Shown here: in pieces, positions 1 through 11,788 of the stretch
How the letters are laid out: each line of letters opens with the position of its first letter
Numbering within the stretch: the first letter of the stretch is position 1
Source: DATARH01 sp963847345
Lineage (GTDB): Bacteria > Pseudomonadota > Alphaproteobacteria > ATCC43930 > CGMCC-115725
Length of the DNA: 64,000 nt
Direction: 5' to 3'
Assembly (NCBI GenBank): GCA_963847345.1
Contig: CAWJZU010000022.1
Span: 186,001-250,000, forward strand
The notes under the pieces: generated by a model
What the model saw: the letters and a program-made list of their open reading frames with translations, nothing else
Told to the model about the DNA's origin: nothing
The model's database searches: none
Translations under genes and position numbers: made by a program

Positions 1-3248
<3,248 letters not shown>

Positions 3249-3311
3249 GGCGTCGATGAAGACGCGGCCGCAACCGCTCACGACATCGTTGCCGGGTCGC
3301 GGTGGCGAGCG

Positions 3312-3639
3312 ATGTCGATGGATACGCTGAAGTTCGCCAAACGGCTGCGCGAGGCCGGCTTTACCGGCTCGTAGGCCGAAGCCGTTATCGCGACGGTGCA
3401 GGAGGGAATCGAGGGCGCCGAACGTGCCACCAAGGCCGATCTCGCCGAACTGCGGGCCGACGTCAAGGCCGATCTGGCTGAGTTGCGGTAATCCGAGTTG
3501 CGCCTGGAGGCGAAAAGCGAAGCGATGAAGGCGGACATCCTGAACCGCGTCTTCGGATTGATTTCTCGGCACGCTGGTCGTCAACATCGTCACGATCGTC
3601 GGCGCGATGTTCGCAGTCGCAAAGCTCGTCTTCCGTTAG
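3312..3639 (+). pseudogene. Degenerate DUF1640/CCDC90-like coiled-coil membrane protein
   Basis: Read from ATG 3312, the frame gives MDTLKFAKRLREAGFT, an Ala/Glu/Lys-rich coiled coil (TKADLAELRADVKADLAEL) and then a C-terminal membrane segment. This is the layout of small DUF1640 proteins. It is broken by an in-frame TAG (3372-3374), an in-frame TAA (3489-3491) and one extra T near 3562-3564. Past that insertion the frame resumes as LGTLVVNIVTIVGAMF and ends KLVFR at TAG 3637-3639. Two stop codons plus a shift in about 110 codons suggest real decay, not one sequencing slip. It sits between gltB and gltD, so it may be an inserted or duplicated copy. Confidence 0.7.
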
Positions 3640-3809
3640 CGGCCGGTCGCGGGAGCAATACGCCGCCAGAGCGCGCGAACTTTGAAGTGGGTGGTTTGCG
3701 CCTGCGGTTGATTGCGTCGCCGTTGATGATTGGCTGCGGCTCCGGCAATATCGGACATAAGTCAGCGATACTGACCGGCTCCGCGCCGAGCATTTCCAAG
3801 GGCATGTTG

Positions 3810-5262
3810 ATGGGTAAGCCGACCGGATTTCTGGAGGTCGAACGCGCCGATCGCGGTTATCAAAAGCCGGCGGTGCGCAAGCAGAGTTGGGGCGAGTTCG
3901 TGCATCCGCTGCCCGAGCCGGCGCTGCGGGCGCAGGCGGCGCGGTGCATGGATTGCGGCATCCCGTTCTGCCACGAGGGATGCCCGGTCAACAACCTGAT
4001 CCCGAACTGGAACGATCTGGTCTATCGCGACCGCTGGCGCGAAGCCTGGATCGCGCTCGAACTCGACCAACAATTTTCCGGAATTCACCGGTCGCGTCTG
4101 CCCGGCGCCGTGCGAGGCGGCTTGTACCCTCAACATCGAGGACAATCCGGTCACGATAAAGACGATCGAATGCGCGATTGTCGATCGTGCCTGGGACGAG
4201 GGTTGGGCGGCGCCAGTTGTGCCGGAGCGGCGCACCGGCAAGCGGGTTGCGGTGGTCGGCTCCGGGCCGGCCGGGATGGCCTGTGCGCAGCAGCTTGCCC
4301 GCGCCGGGCACGCCGTCACGCTGTTCGAGAAGGCCGACCGCATCGGCGGGCTGCTGCGCTACGGCATCCCCGATTTCAAAATGGAAAAATGGCTGATCGA
4401 CCGCCGCGTTGAGCAGATGGCGGCCGAGGGGGTCGAATTCCGCGCCGGCGTCGAGGTCGGGGCCGATGTTGCCGTCAGCGAGTTGCTGGCGCAATACGAC
4501 GCGCTGGCGATGACCGGCGGGGCCGAACTGCCGCGCGATTTGGAAGTGCCCGGGCGCGATCTCGCCGGCATCCATTTCGCGATGGAGTTCCTGCCGCAGC
4601 AAAACAAGCGCGTTGCCGGCGACGACGAGGCCAAGGCGGCGCCGAACGGCACGATCACCGCGGCCGGCAAGCATGTGATCGTGATCGGCGGCGGCGATAC
4701 CGGCTCGGACTGCATCGGCACCTCAAACCGGCAGGGCGCACTGTCGATCACACAGCTCGAAATTTTACCCAAGCCGCCGGAGCACGAGAACAAAGCGCTG
4801 GTCTGGCCTGACTGGCCGCTAAGGCTGCGTACCTCGTCGTCGCACGAAGAGGGCTGCGAGCGCGACTGGGCGGTGCTGACAAAGCGCGCTCTCGGCTCGA
4901 ACGGACGTGTCGAGGCGCTCGAATGCGTGCGGGTCGAATGGACCCAGGGAAGCGACGGCCGCTGGACGATGCGGGAACTCCCGGACAGCACGTTGCGCCT
5001 TAAGGCCGATCTGGTGCTGCTGGCGATGGGGTTTCTCGGACCGCGTCGTGCCGGGCTCGTCGAGCAGGCCGGCATTGCGCTCGACCCGCGCGGGAATGTT
5101 GCGGCCAATACATTCGACTACAAGACCTCGGTGCCGAAGGTGTTCGCGGGCGGCGACGTGCGGCGCGGCCAGTCGCTTGTCGTCTGGGCGATCCGCGAGG
5201 GTAGGCAATGCGCCCGCGCGATCGACGAGTTCCTGATGGGCTCCAGCCAACTGCCGCGGTAG
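3810..5262 (+). CDS. gltD: Glutamate synthase small subunit, one frameshift
   Basis: This is the NADPH-oxidising beta subunit that feeds electrons to GltB. The start at ATG 3810 gives the usual MGKPTGFLE; ATG 3804 is an alternative. The N-terminal cysteine motifs for 4Fe-4S clusters are present (CMDCGIPFCHEGCP, then GRVCPAPCEAAC). Two dinucleotide-binding motifs follow (VVGSGPAGMACAQQ and VIVIGGGDTGSDC). One extra base near 4063-4068 moves the frame: the first part ends at ALELD and the next resumes as TNNFPEFTGRVCPAPCE. Removing one base gives exactly the usual spacing between WREA and TNNF. Total length is about 483 residues, normal for GltD. It lies downstream of gltB, separated by about 560 bp that hold the DUF1640 relic. 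Confidence 0.93.
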
Positions 5263-5379
5263 ACAACAACCCGGGGTGAATTGACAGGCACCCGGCCGGT
5301 CACCATACTTCGCCGCTTTCCCGCTCGATGATGCGGCGGGTACGGCTTGGCCGTCCTGCCGTGGCGAGGAGAGTGACAC

Positions 5380-5460
5380 ATGCGCGATCCCGGCAACAAG
5401 GGCCGGTCCGAAACAGCAGCAGCGGCAGCATGGCTGCGCGCCAGGCGACGACGACGATAG
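5380..5460 (+). CDS. Possible 26-residue ORF upstream of argD
   Basis: A short frame begins at ATG 5380, eight bases after a good Shine-Dalgarno-like GAGGAGAG, and ends at TAG 5458-5460. The peptide is Ala- and Arg-rich (ends WLRARRRRR). It resembles no family I know. It lies 62 bp before argD and could be a leader or chance. The rest of 5263-5522 shows nothing recognisable. Confidence 0.15.
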   Translation: MRDPGNKGRSETAAAAAWLRARRRRR

Positions 5461-5522
5461 CTGGGTCGAACACGCCCGCCTGATCCGACTTATCGTCAAA
5501 TCTGTCGCGCTGGAGAACGCCC

Positions 5523-6698
5523 GTGATTACACCCGTAATGCCGACCTACGCCCGGTGGGATGTCGCCGCCGAGCGGGGCGAAGGCTGCTATCTTTATGCC
5601 GTGGACGGCCGCAAATTTCTCGATTTTACGAGCGGCATCGCCGTCACCTCACTCGGTCACTGCCACCCGCATCTGATCGATGCGGTGACCGAGCAGGCCC
5701 GAAAACTGTGGCACGTCTCAAACCTGTTCCAGATCCCCGGGCAGCAGCGCCTGGCCGAGCGGCTGGTCTCAAACAGCTTTGCCGACACCGTGTTTTTCAA
5801 CAATTCGGGGGCCGAGGCGGTCGAGCTCTCGATCAAGGTCGCCCGCAAATACCAGTCGCATATCGGCCATCCCGAGCGTTACCGGGTAATCGGCTGTCAC
5901 GGCTCGTTCCACGGCCGCAGTTTTGCCACCCTCGCGGCGGCCGGAGCCGAGGCGTATCTGAACGGATTCGGCCCGGTCATGGAAGGTTTCGACCACGTCG
6001 CCTTCAACAATCTGAACGAGATGCGGGCTGCTATCACCGAGCACACTGCGGCGATCCTGGTCGAACCGGTGCAGGGCGAAGGCGGCGTGCGCGCGCCTTC
6101 CGAGGACTACCTGAGGGGCCTGCGGGCGATCTGCGACGAATTCGGGCTGCTGCTCGTCTATGACGAGGTGCAATGCGGCATGGGGCGGACCGGAAAGCTG
6201 TTCGCGCACGAATGGGCCGGCGTGCCACCGGACATTATGGCGGTCGCGAAGGCGCTCGGTAACGGGTTCCCGATCGGGGCGTGTCTCGCGACCGAAACGG
6301 CCGCGTCCGGCATGGTCGCCGGAACGCACGGTTCGACGTTCGGCGGCAACCCGCTGGCGGTCGCGTGCGGTAATGCGGTTCTCGACGTGATGCTGGAGCC
6401 CGGCTTTTTCGAGCGGGTGGACCGGACAGCGCGGGTGCTGCGCGGCCGGCTCGACAGGCTTGTCGCGGATCACCCCAAGCTCTTCGCCGAATTACGCGGC
6501 TCGGGGCTGCTGCTCGGCATCCGCTGCAACGTGACGGCGGGCGATATCGTCGCCAAGCTGCGCGGCGAGGGGCTGTTGTGTCTGACAGCGGGCGACAACG
6601 TGTTGCGCATCCTGCCGCCGCTGATTGTCGGCGAGAGCGAGATCGATGAAGCTGTCGGCCTCCTCGAAAAGGTGGCGCGCGAATGGCCCGCAGCGTAA
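5523..6698 (+). CDS. argD: Acetylornithine aminotransferase
   Basis: A class III PLP-dependent aminotransferase of 391 residues that transfers an amino group to N-acetylglutamate 5-semialdehyde in arginine synthesis. The frame starts at GTG 5523 (MITPVMPTYARWDV). Family features are the GIAVTSLGH block, FFNNSGAEAVE, HGSFHGRSFAT, EPVQGEGG, the cofactor Asp region LLVYDEVQCGMGRTG and the Schiff-base Lys in AVAKALGNGFPIGA. Length is normal. It overlaps argF by 16 bases, so the two are probably one operon. Strictly, the sequence fits acetylornithine or related ornithine/succinylornithine transaminases; the argF partner decides the call. Confidence 0.93.
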   Translation: MITPVMPTYARWDVAAERGEGCYLYAVDGRKFLDFTSGIAVTSLGHCHPHLIDAVTEQARKLWHVSNLFQIPGQQRLAERLVSNSFADTVFFNNSGAEAVELSIKVARKYQSHIGHPERYRVIGCHGSFHGRSFATLAAAGAEAYLNGFGPVMEGFDHVAFNNLNEMRAAITEHTAAILVEPVQGEGGVRAPSEDYLRGLRAICDEFGLLLVYDEVQCGMGRTGKLFAHEWAGVPPDIMAVAKALGNGFPIGACLATETAASGMVAGTHGSTFGGNPLAVACGNAVLDVMLEPGFFERVDRTARVLRGRLDRLVADHPKLFAELRGSGLLLGIRCNVTAGDIVAKLRGEGLLCLTAGDNVLRILPPLIVGESEIDEAVGLLEKVAREWPAA

Positions 6699-7696
6699 GC
6701 CGCATCCGGGCGGCGTCGCCCAGTATGGCGCCATTGGGGTTGGCGCCCCCAGGGACCATGCGACCGGGTGCGCTGCCGCTCGGAGGCGGACGGGAGCCCG
6801 GCCCGCCGCGGCATTTCCTCGATATCGACCGGCACGGGGCGGCCGAGCTGCGCCACATGCTCGATCTCGGCTTCGCCTACAAGAACGGCCGGCGCGACCG
6901 GCCGCTCGAAGGGAAGACGCTGGTGATGATTTTCGAGAAGCCCTCGACGCGCACCCGCGTCAGTTTCGAGGTCGCGATGCGCCAGCTCGGCGGCGACGTG
7001 ATCGTCCTCGATAGCGGGAGCAGCCAGCTCGGCCGCGGCGAGACGATCGCCGACACGGCCCGCGTGCTGTCGCGCTATGCCGACGCGATCATGATCCGCA
7101 CGAACCAAGCCGAAAAGCTCGACGAACTGGCGCGGAACGCGACCGTGCCGGTGATCAACGGGCTGACCGACGCGTCGCATCCGTGCCAGATCATGGCCGA
7201 CGTGATGACGCTGCAGGAAAAGAAGGGACCGCTCGCCGATGCCGTTGTCGCCTGGAGCGGCGACGGCAACAACGTCGCGGTCAGCTGGCTGCATGCCGCA
7301 GTTCGGTTCGGTTTCGAGCTGCGCCTAGCCTGCCCCGACGAACTGCGCCCGCCGCCGCCGGTCATCGATTGGGCACAGCGCGAAGGCGCCCGCGTGCGGC
7401 TGTTCCGCGAGCCGGCGGAGGCGGTAAGCGGCGCCGATTGCGTCGTCACCGATACGTGGGTCTCGATGGGGACCGACGACGCGGTGAACCGGCACAATCT
7501 GCTGGCGCCGTACCGGGTCGACGAAGCGCTTATGGCAAAAGCCAAACCCGACGCCATATTCATGCACTGTCTTCCAGTCAAGCGCGGCGAGGAGGTCACG
7601 GCGGGGGTCATCGACGGCCCGCAATCGGTCGTCTGGGACGAGGCGGAAAACCGGCTGCATGCCCAAAAGGGCATTCTGGCGTGGTGCTTTGCGTGA
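6683..7696 (+). CDS. argF: Ornithine carbamoyltransferase
   Basis: Forms citrulline from ornithine and carbamoyl phosphate. The carbamoyl-phosphate motif STRTR (in FEKPSTRTRVSFEVA), HPCQ (TDASHPCQIMAD), the ornithine loop (VSMGTDD) and HCLP (FMHCLPVKRGEEV) are all present. The frame can start at ATG 6683, overlapping the end of argD. The first 45 or so residues are Pro/Gly-rich and unlike the family, whose usual beginning corresponds to PPRHFLDIDRHGAAEL. ATG 6725 or 6758 may therefore be the true start. The order argD-argF-hslO is common in Alphaproteobacteria. Confidence 0.93.
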   Translation: MARSVSRIRAASPSMAPLGLAPPGTMRPGALPLGGGREPGPPRHFLDIDRHGAAELRHMLDLGFAYKNGRRDRPLEGKTLVMIFEKPSTRTRVSFEVAMRQLGGDVIVLDSGSSQLGRGETIADTARVLSRYADAIMIRTNQAEKLDELARNATVPVINGLTDASHPCQIMADVMTLQEKKGPLADAVVAWSGDGNNVAVSWLHAAVRFGFELRLACPDELRPPPPVIDWAQREGARVRLFREPAEAVSGADCVVTDTWVSMGTDDAVNRHNLLAPYRVDEALMAKAKPDAIFMHCLPVKRGEEVTAGVIDGPQSVVWDEAENRLHAQKGILAWCFA

Positions 7697-7775
7697 CGTT
7701 GTAATGCTCCCGCGTCACCGCGGCAGAGCTGCGCGCCAATTGTCGGCGGCTGTCCGCTAGGGCCTCCACACCTGC

Positions 7776-7792
7776 GCATCGCTTCGCGATGC
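7776..7792 (+). other. Hairpin covering the first possible hslO start
   Basis: A perfect 7-bp stem (GCATCGC/GCGATGC) with a three-base loop spans 7776-7792. It contains the ATG at 7789. It would hide that start in the mRNA, so either translation begins further down (TTG 7834 or 7840) or initiation is structure-sensitive. Confidence 0.4.
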
Positions 7793-8778
7793 CCGTTCCG
7801 CTCCTGCGATACGGGAGAGCGTCTATCAAAGCGGAGTTGCATTTGCGTTCTGAAATCGACACACGACCTGACGATCTGATTCAGCCGTTCCGCATCGATC
7901 CGTTCGCGCTGCGCGGGCGGCTGGTGCGGCTCGGCCCGAGCGTCGATCGCATCCTGTCGCAGCACGACTACCCCGAGCCGGTGGCCGCGGTCCTCGGCGA
8001 GGCGATCACCCTAGCCGTGGTGCTCTCCGGGATGCTGAAATACGACGGCGTCTTCACGCTGCAGACCAAGAGCGACGGGCCAATCAAGCTGATCGTCGCC
8101 GATGTCTCGACCGAAGGCGCGATGCGCGGCTATGCGCAATATGACCGTGACCGGCTCGAAGCGGTGCCGGCGCCCGTCGTCCGCCAGGCCGGAGGCAGCC
8201 CGTCGGTGCCGGAGCTGGTCGGCTCCGGGTACATCGCGTTCACCGTCGACCAGGGCGAGCATACCGAGCGTTATCAAGGGATTGTGGAGCTGACCGGATC
8301 GAACCTCGCCGAATGCGCCCAGCATTATTTCCGCCAGTCCGAGCAGATCCAGGCCGGCATCAAATTGTCGGTGGCGCGCTCAGGCGAGAACGGCGCGTGG
8401 CGGGCCGGCGGCTTGATGCTGCAGCGGGTGCCGCCCGAGGGCGGCTACAAGGTCATCGCCGACGATGTCGAGGATGGCTGGCGGCGCGCGATGGTGCTGA
8501 TGAGCTCGGCCACCCCGGACGAGCTGGTCGATCCTCAATTGTCGCCACGCCACCTGTTGTTCCGGCTGTTCCACGAAGACGGCGTGCGGGTGTTCGAGAC
8601 GCAGGCGTTGGAGGCGCGCTGCCGCTGCTCGCGCGAGCGCATCGCCGGCATTCTGCGGTCATTGCCGCGGAACGACATCGAGGAGATGCGCGCGGACCCG
8701 GTGACGACCGTGACGTGCGAGTTCTGCAACACCACGTACCACTTCACGGCCGACGATCTGGCGCCGCTCGATTCGTAG
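7789..8778 (+). CDS. hslO: Hsp33 redox-regulated chaperone
   Basis: Hsp33 is a cytoplasmic holdase switched on by oxidation of a C-terminal zinc centre. The N-terminal substrate-binding domain is clear (VAAVLGEAITLAVVLSGMLK, TLQTKSDGPIKLIV). The four zinc cysteines are present as CRCS (in EARCRCSRERIAG) and CEFC (VTCEFCNTTYHF). The reading frame opens at ATG 7789, inside a hairpin; the usual family N-terminus aligns near LRSEIDTRPDDLIQPF, so the start may be TTG 7834 or 7840. It follows argF by 92 bp on the same strand. Confidence 0.92.
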   Translation: MPVPLLRYGRASIKAELHLRSEIDTRPDDLIQPFRIDPFALRGRLVRLGPSVDRILSQHDYPEPVAAVLGEAITLAVVLSGMLKYDGVFTLQTKSDGPIKLIVADVSTEGAMRGYAQYDRDRLEAVPAPVVRQAGGSPSVPELVGSGYIAFTVDQGEHTERYQGIVELTGSNLAECAQHYFRQSEQIQAGIKLSVARSGENGAWRAGGLMLQRVPPEGGYKVIADDVEDGWRRAMVLMSSATPDELVDPQLSPRHLLFRLFHEDGVRVFETQALEARCRCSRERIAGILRSLPRNDIEEMRADPVTTVTCEFCNTTYHFTADDLAPLDS

Positions 8779-8954
8779 GCCACGGCATCGGCCTGCGCTT
8801 CAGGCGGTGCCCCAATACAGTGAAATTTTGCGACACCTAAAATTTGCCTGAAAGCTATCACTCTTGCCAGCAATCAAGTCCGATGGCGCGGCAAGCGGTG
8901 GATTAAACCAGGACTTCCGCCGGAATCGTCCGACCTGCGCTGCCTTTCAGAATT

Positions 8955-9038
8955 GTAGGGCGGATTAGCACAGCGCATTCCGCCAAAAACGGTGGGCACC
9001 GCCAAACGGCGGATTACGCTCCGCTTATCCGCCCCTAC
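8955..9038. repeat. REP-like intergenic palindromic element
   Basis: The segment begins GTAGGGCGGATTAGC and ends GCTTATCCGCCCCTAC, which are imperfect reverse complements, with inner GCGTAATCCGCC-type and CCGCCAAA/GCCAAACGG pairing. This resembles the small palindromic repeats common between genes in many Proteobacteria. It lies between convergent hslO and the Asp-box gene and could act as a transcription stop. The rest of 8779-9050 shows nothing else. Confidence 0.6.
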
Positions 9039-9050
9039 GCTGTTACCTCG

Positions 9051-10112
9051 TCAGCCGGCGGCGACGCAGTAGCAGTCGCGCACGCCCTCGGGCAGCTTGC
9101 TTTCGGTCCAGTTCTTGCCGCCGTCGCGCGTGCCGAACATCTGGCCGCAGCGCGAGACCGCGTAGACCTGGTTCGGGTCGCGAGGATGAATCGTGACGCC
9201 CATCATCGTCGCGTCGGCCTTAATGTCGTGGTCGAAGCGCTGCCAGGTCTTGCCGACATCGTCGCTGCGCCATACCGAGCCGTCTGTCGAGCGCGCCGCC
9301 GGCGACAGCGCCGCGTAGAGCACCTTCGGGTCGTGCGGCGAGGTGCGGATGTCGCGCCCATAGGTGAGCGGCGAAAAGCGGCCGATTTCCATGTCTTCCC
9401 AATGCTCGCCGCGGTCGCTACTGCGGAACAACCCCATGCGGTTGGCAAGGAACACGGTGCCGGGCGCCGCCGCGCTGCACGCCAGCGCGTGGCCGTCTAG
9501 CATGCCCTCGATCTCGGTCTGGCTGCCGATGCGGCTGCGGTACTTTGGCTCCTCGCAGAACCGGATCAGGTCGGCCGTGCAATCCTCCCAGCTCTCGCCG
9601 GCGTTACGGCTGCGCATCGCGCCGTTGGCCTCGAGCGTCGCATAGACGTCGTCGGGCGAATTCGGATCGACGTCGAGGCGCATCACGCGACAGGCGAATG
9701 CCATGATGACCCGGTCGGGAAGGCCCGGATCGGCAAGCTTCTTCCAGTTGTCGCCGCCGTCATCGCTGCGATAGGTGTGGACCGGGGTGGCACCGGCATA
9801 GATCCGCTTCGGGTCCTTCGGATGCACCAGGATCGACCAGGTGTCGGGGTCGCCCGGCACGTTCAGCTTCTCGAACTTGCCGCCGCGATTGGTACTGCGG
9901 TAGATGCCCTTGGTGCTGCCGACATAGATCGTGTCGTGATCGTTCGGGTGCACCGTGACCGCGTGCACCTCGGCATCCTCCGGCAGCCCGCCGCCGAGCT
10001 TCTCCCAGCGATTGTCGCCGGCCGCCTGGCGGAAAACTCCCCCCAGATTGCCGCTATGCGTCATGCCGACCGTACCGGCGACGCCGACATAAACATGCGT
10101 ATTGTCCGCCAT
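9051..10112 (-). CDS. BNR/Asp-box repeat beta-propeller protein
   Basis: A 353-residue protein with about six Asp-box motifs of the S-x-D-x-G-x-x-W kind: RSTNRGGKF, RSDDGGDNW, RSRNAGESW, RSSDRGEHW, RSDDVGKTW and GTRDGGKNW. These form sialidase-like or VPS10-like propellers. I chose ATG at 10112 because GGAGAGGAAACC precedes it; longer upstream frames lack support. No signal peptide follows this start (MADNTHVYVGVAGTVG), so it is probably cytoplasmic. No sialidase catalytic set is visible, so an enzyme function cannot be claimed. It is divergent from the aldo/keto reductase gene. Confidence 0.8.
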   Translation of the reverse strand: MADNTHVYVGVAGTVGMTHSGNLGGVFRQAAGDNRWEKLGGGLPEDAEVHAVTVHPNDHDTIYVGSTKGIYRSTNRGGKFEKLNVPGDPDTWSILVHPKDPKRIYAGATPVHTYRSDDGGDNWKKLADPGLPDRVIMAFACRVMRLDVDPNSPDDVYATLEANGAMRSRNAGESWEDCTADLIRFCEEPKYRSRIGSQTEIEGMLDGHALACSAAAPGTVFLANRMGLFRSSDRGEHWEDMEIGRFSPLTYGRDIRTSPHDPKVLYAALSPAARSTDGSVWRSDDVGKTWQRFDHDIKADATMMGVTIHPRDPNQVYAVSRCGQMFGTRDGGKNWTESKLPEGVRDCYCVAAG

Positions 10113-10224
10113 GGTTTCCTCTCCGCCAGCTTTCATTAAGCCAAGGCGATCATAGCGCCGTCTTCGCGGTTGTCGAAAAACTTCGCAGGTCGCTATGGTG
10201 CGCGCGAACTTGCGGGAGGATCGA

Positions 10225-11229
10225 ATGAGCGACAGCGCACAAAGCAGGCGACGGCGGATCGGAAAGGACGGGCCGGAGGTGTTGGCGATCGGGCTCGGCT
10301 GCATGTCGCTGTCCGGCACCTACGGGACGAGCGACGACCAGGCCGGAATCGAGCTGATCCATCGCGCGATCGATCTCGGGGTCGATCATTTCGACAGCTC
10401 CGACATGTATGGCTGGGGCCAGAACGAGGAACTGATCGGGCGCGCGCTGAAGGGAAAACGGCGCGACGGCCTCGTGATCACCACCAAATTCGGCCAGACG
10501 CAGAATCCCGGCGGGGCCAACGGGGTCAATGGCCGCCCCGAATACGTGCGGCAGGCCTGCGACGCGAGCCTGAAGCGGCTCGGCCTCGAGGTGATCGACC
10601 TTTATTACCAGCACCGTGTCGATCCCGACGTGCCGGTCGAGGACACGGTCGGCGAGATGAGCCGGCTCGTCGAGCGCGGCAAGGTCCGCTTTATCGGGCT
10701 GTGCGAGGCGCGGCCGGAGCGGCTGCGCCGGGCGCATGCGGTGTGGCCGATCGCCGCCGTGCAGAGCGAATTCTCGCTGCTTTATCGCGAGGAGGCGACC
10801 GAGACGCGCGAGGCGGTCAAGGATCTCGGCATTTCGTTTGTCGCTTACGCGCCGCTCGGCCGCAGCCTGTTGGCCGGGGTCGTGCCCGATGTCGCGAACC
10901 TCGCCGCCGGCGACACGCGCGCCCGCCATCCGCGTTTCGAGGGTGAGAATTTGCGGAAGAACCGGGCTTTGGTGGAGCGGGTCGAGGCGATCGCCGCCGA
11001 CAAGCAATGCACTGTGGCGCAGCTCTCGCTGGCCTGGCTGCTGGCGCAGGGACCGGACGTGCTGCCGATCCCCGGCACGAAGCGGATCGAGCGGCTGGAG
11101 GAAAATCTCGCCGCGCTCGACGTAGAGCTGACGCAGGAGGAGATCGACAGCATCGCCGAGGCCGTGCCGGTCGGCGCCGCCGCCGGCACCCGCTACCCAG
11201 CCGGCGGGATGAAGGGCGTGTATCTCTGA
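10225..11229 (+). CDS. Aldo/keto reductase
   Basis: An NADPH-dependent TIM-barrel oxidoreductase of about 334 residues. The start at ATG 10225 follows a good GGGAGGA site. The catalytic tetrad can be placed: Asp in DHFDSSDMYGWGQNE, Tyr in the same block, Lys in VITTKFGQ and His in LYYQHRVDPD. The cofactor end GTKRIERLEENLAALD is typical of the IolS/YajO-like branch. The substrate is unknown. The upstream intergenic region is shared with the divergent Asp-box gene. Confidence 0.9.
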   Translation: MSDSAQSRRRRIGKDGPEVLAIGLGCMSLSGTYGTSDDQAGIELIHRAIDLGVDHFDSSDMYGWGQNEELIGRALKGKRRDGLVITTKFGQTQNPGGANGVNGRPEYVRQACDASLKRLGLEVIDLYYQHRVDPDVPVEDTVGEMSRLVERGKVRFIGLCEARPERLRRAHAVWPIAAVQSEFSLLYREEATETREAVKDLGISFVAYAPLGRSLLAGVVPDVANLAAGDTRARHPRFEGENLRKNRALVERVEAIAADKQCTVAQLSLAWLLAQGPDVLPIPGTKRIERLEENLAALDVELTQEEIDSIAEAVPVGAAAGTRYPAGGMKGVYL

Positions 11230-11243
11230 CATCGGGCCACCGG

Positions 11244-11767
11244 ATGACCCGGGCGGTGTGGCGACGCCGGATATTTTCTGTCGCCGCGATAACGGCTCTG
11301 GGCGTCTCGCTGCTGGGGCTGCCCGGCCCGCCGGTGTTCGCCGACTCGCCGCAGCCGCTTTGTCGCGGGGACGCAACCGACGACGTGCCGCGGCCGATAC
11401 CGGAATCGCTCGGCCCCGGCGGCGGTGCGGCTGTTCGGGCTTGAGGCGATGCCGCCGGAGCAGGTCGCGCGCTCGACCCTGTACCGCTGCGACGACGGGC
11501 GGACGCTGGTCTGCAATCTCGGCGCGAACCTGCCCTGCGACAAGGCGAATATAAGCCGCGATCTTCCGGCGACTGACGCATGGTGCGCCGAGCATCCGGG
11601 GTCGGATTTCATTCCGATGTACGTCACCGGACACGACACGATCTACCGCTGGCGCTGTGATGGGGCGAAGGCGGACCACGTCAGGCGAGCCGCTCGCCGT
11701 CGATCGGCGCGGCTTTATTTCGCGGTTTTGGAAGCCGGTCGATGCGCCGGCGGAACCGCAGCGGTGA
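11244..11767 (+). CDS. Small secreted protein of unknown function, two frameshifts
   Basis: The gene begins at ATG 11244 (MTRAVWRRRIFSVAAI) with a clear signal peptide ending near VFADSPQPLC. Mature residues carry a cysteine-bearing region (STLYRCDDGRTLVC, LPCDKANISRDLP, TDAWCAEHPGSDF). One extra base near 11409-11412 (CTCGG for CTGG) separates PIPES from LAPAAVRLFGLEAMPP. A second near 11673 (GCGGACC for GCGACC) separates RWRCDGAKA from TTSGEPLAVDRRGF. The repaired frame ends at TGA 11765-11767, giving about 173 residues. It lies 14 bp after the aldo/keto reductase and 21 bp before the binding protein. The function is unknown. Confidence 0.6.
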
Positions 11768-11788
11768 ACACCCGAAGGGAGGGAAGAA

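Noticed and set aside
3372..3374. TAG read as a sense codon, because TAG also interrupts the sugar transferase at 37826
   Set aside because: Other genes end normally at TAG (for example gltD, the DUF1932 gene and the lactonase), so the codon is a stop here.
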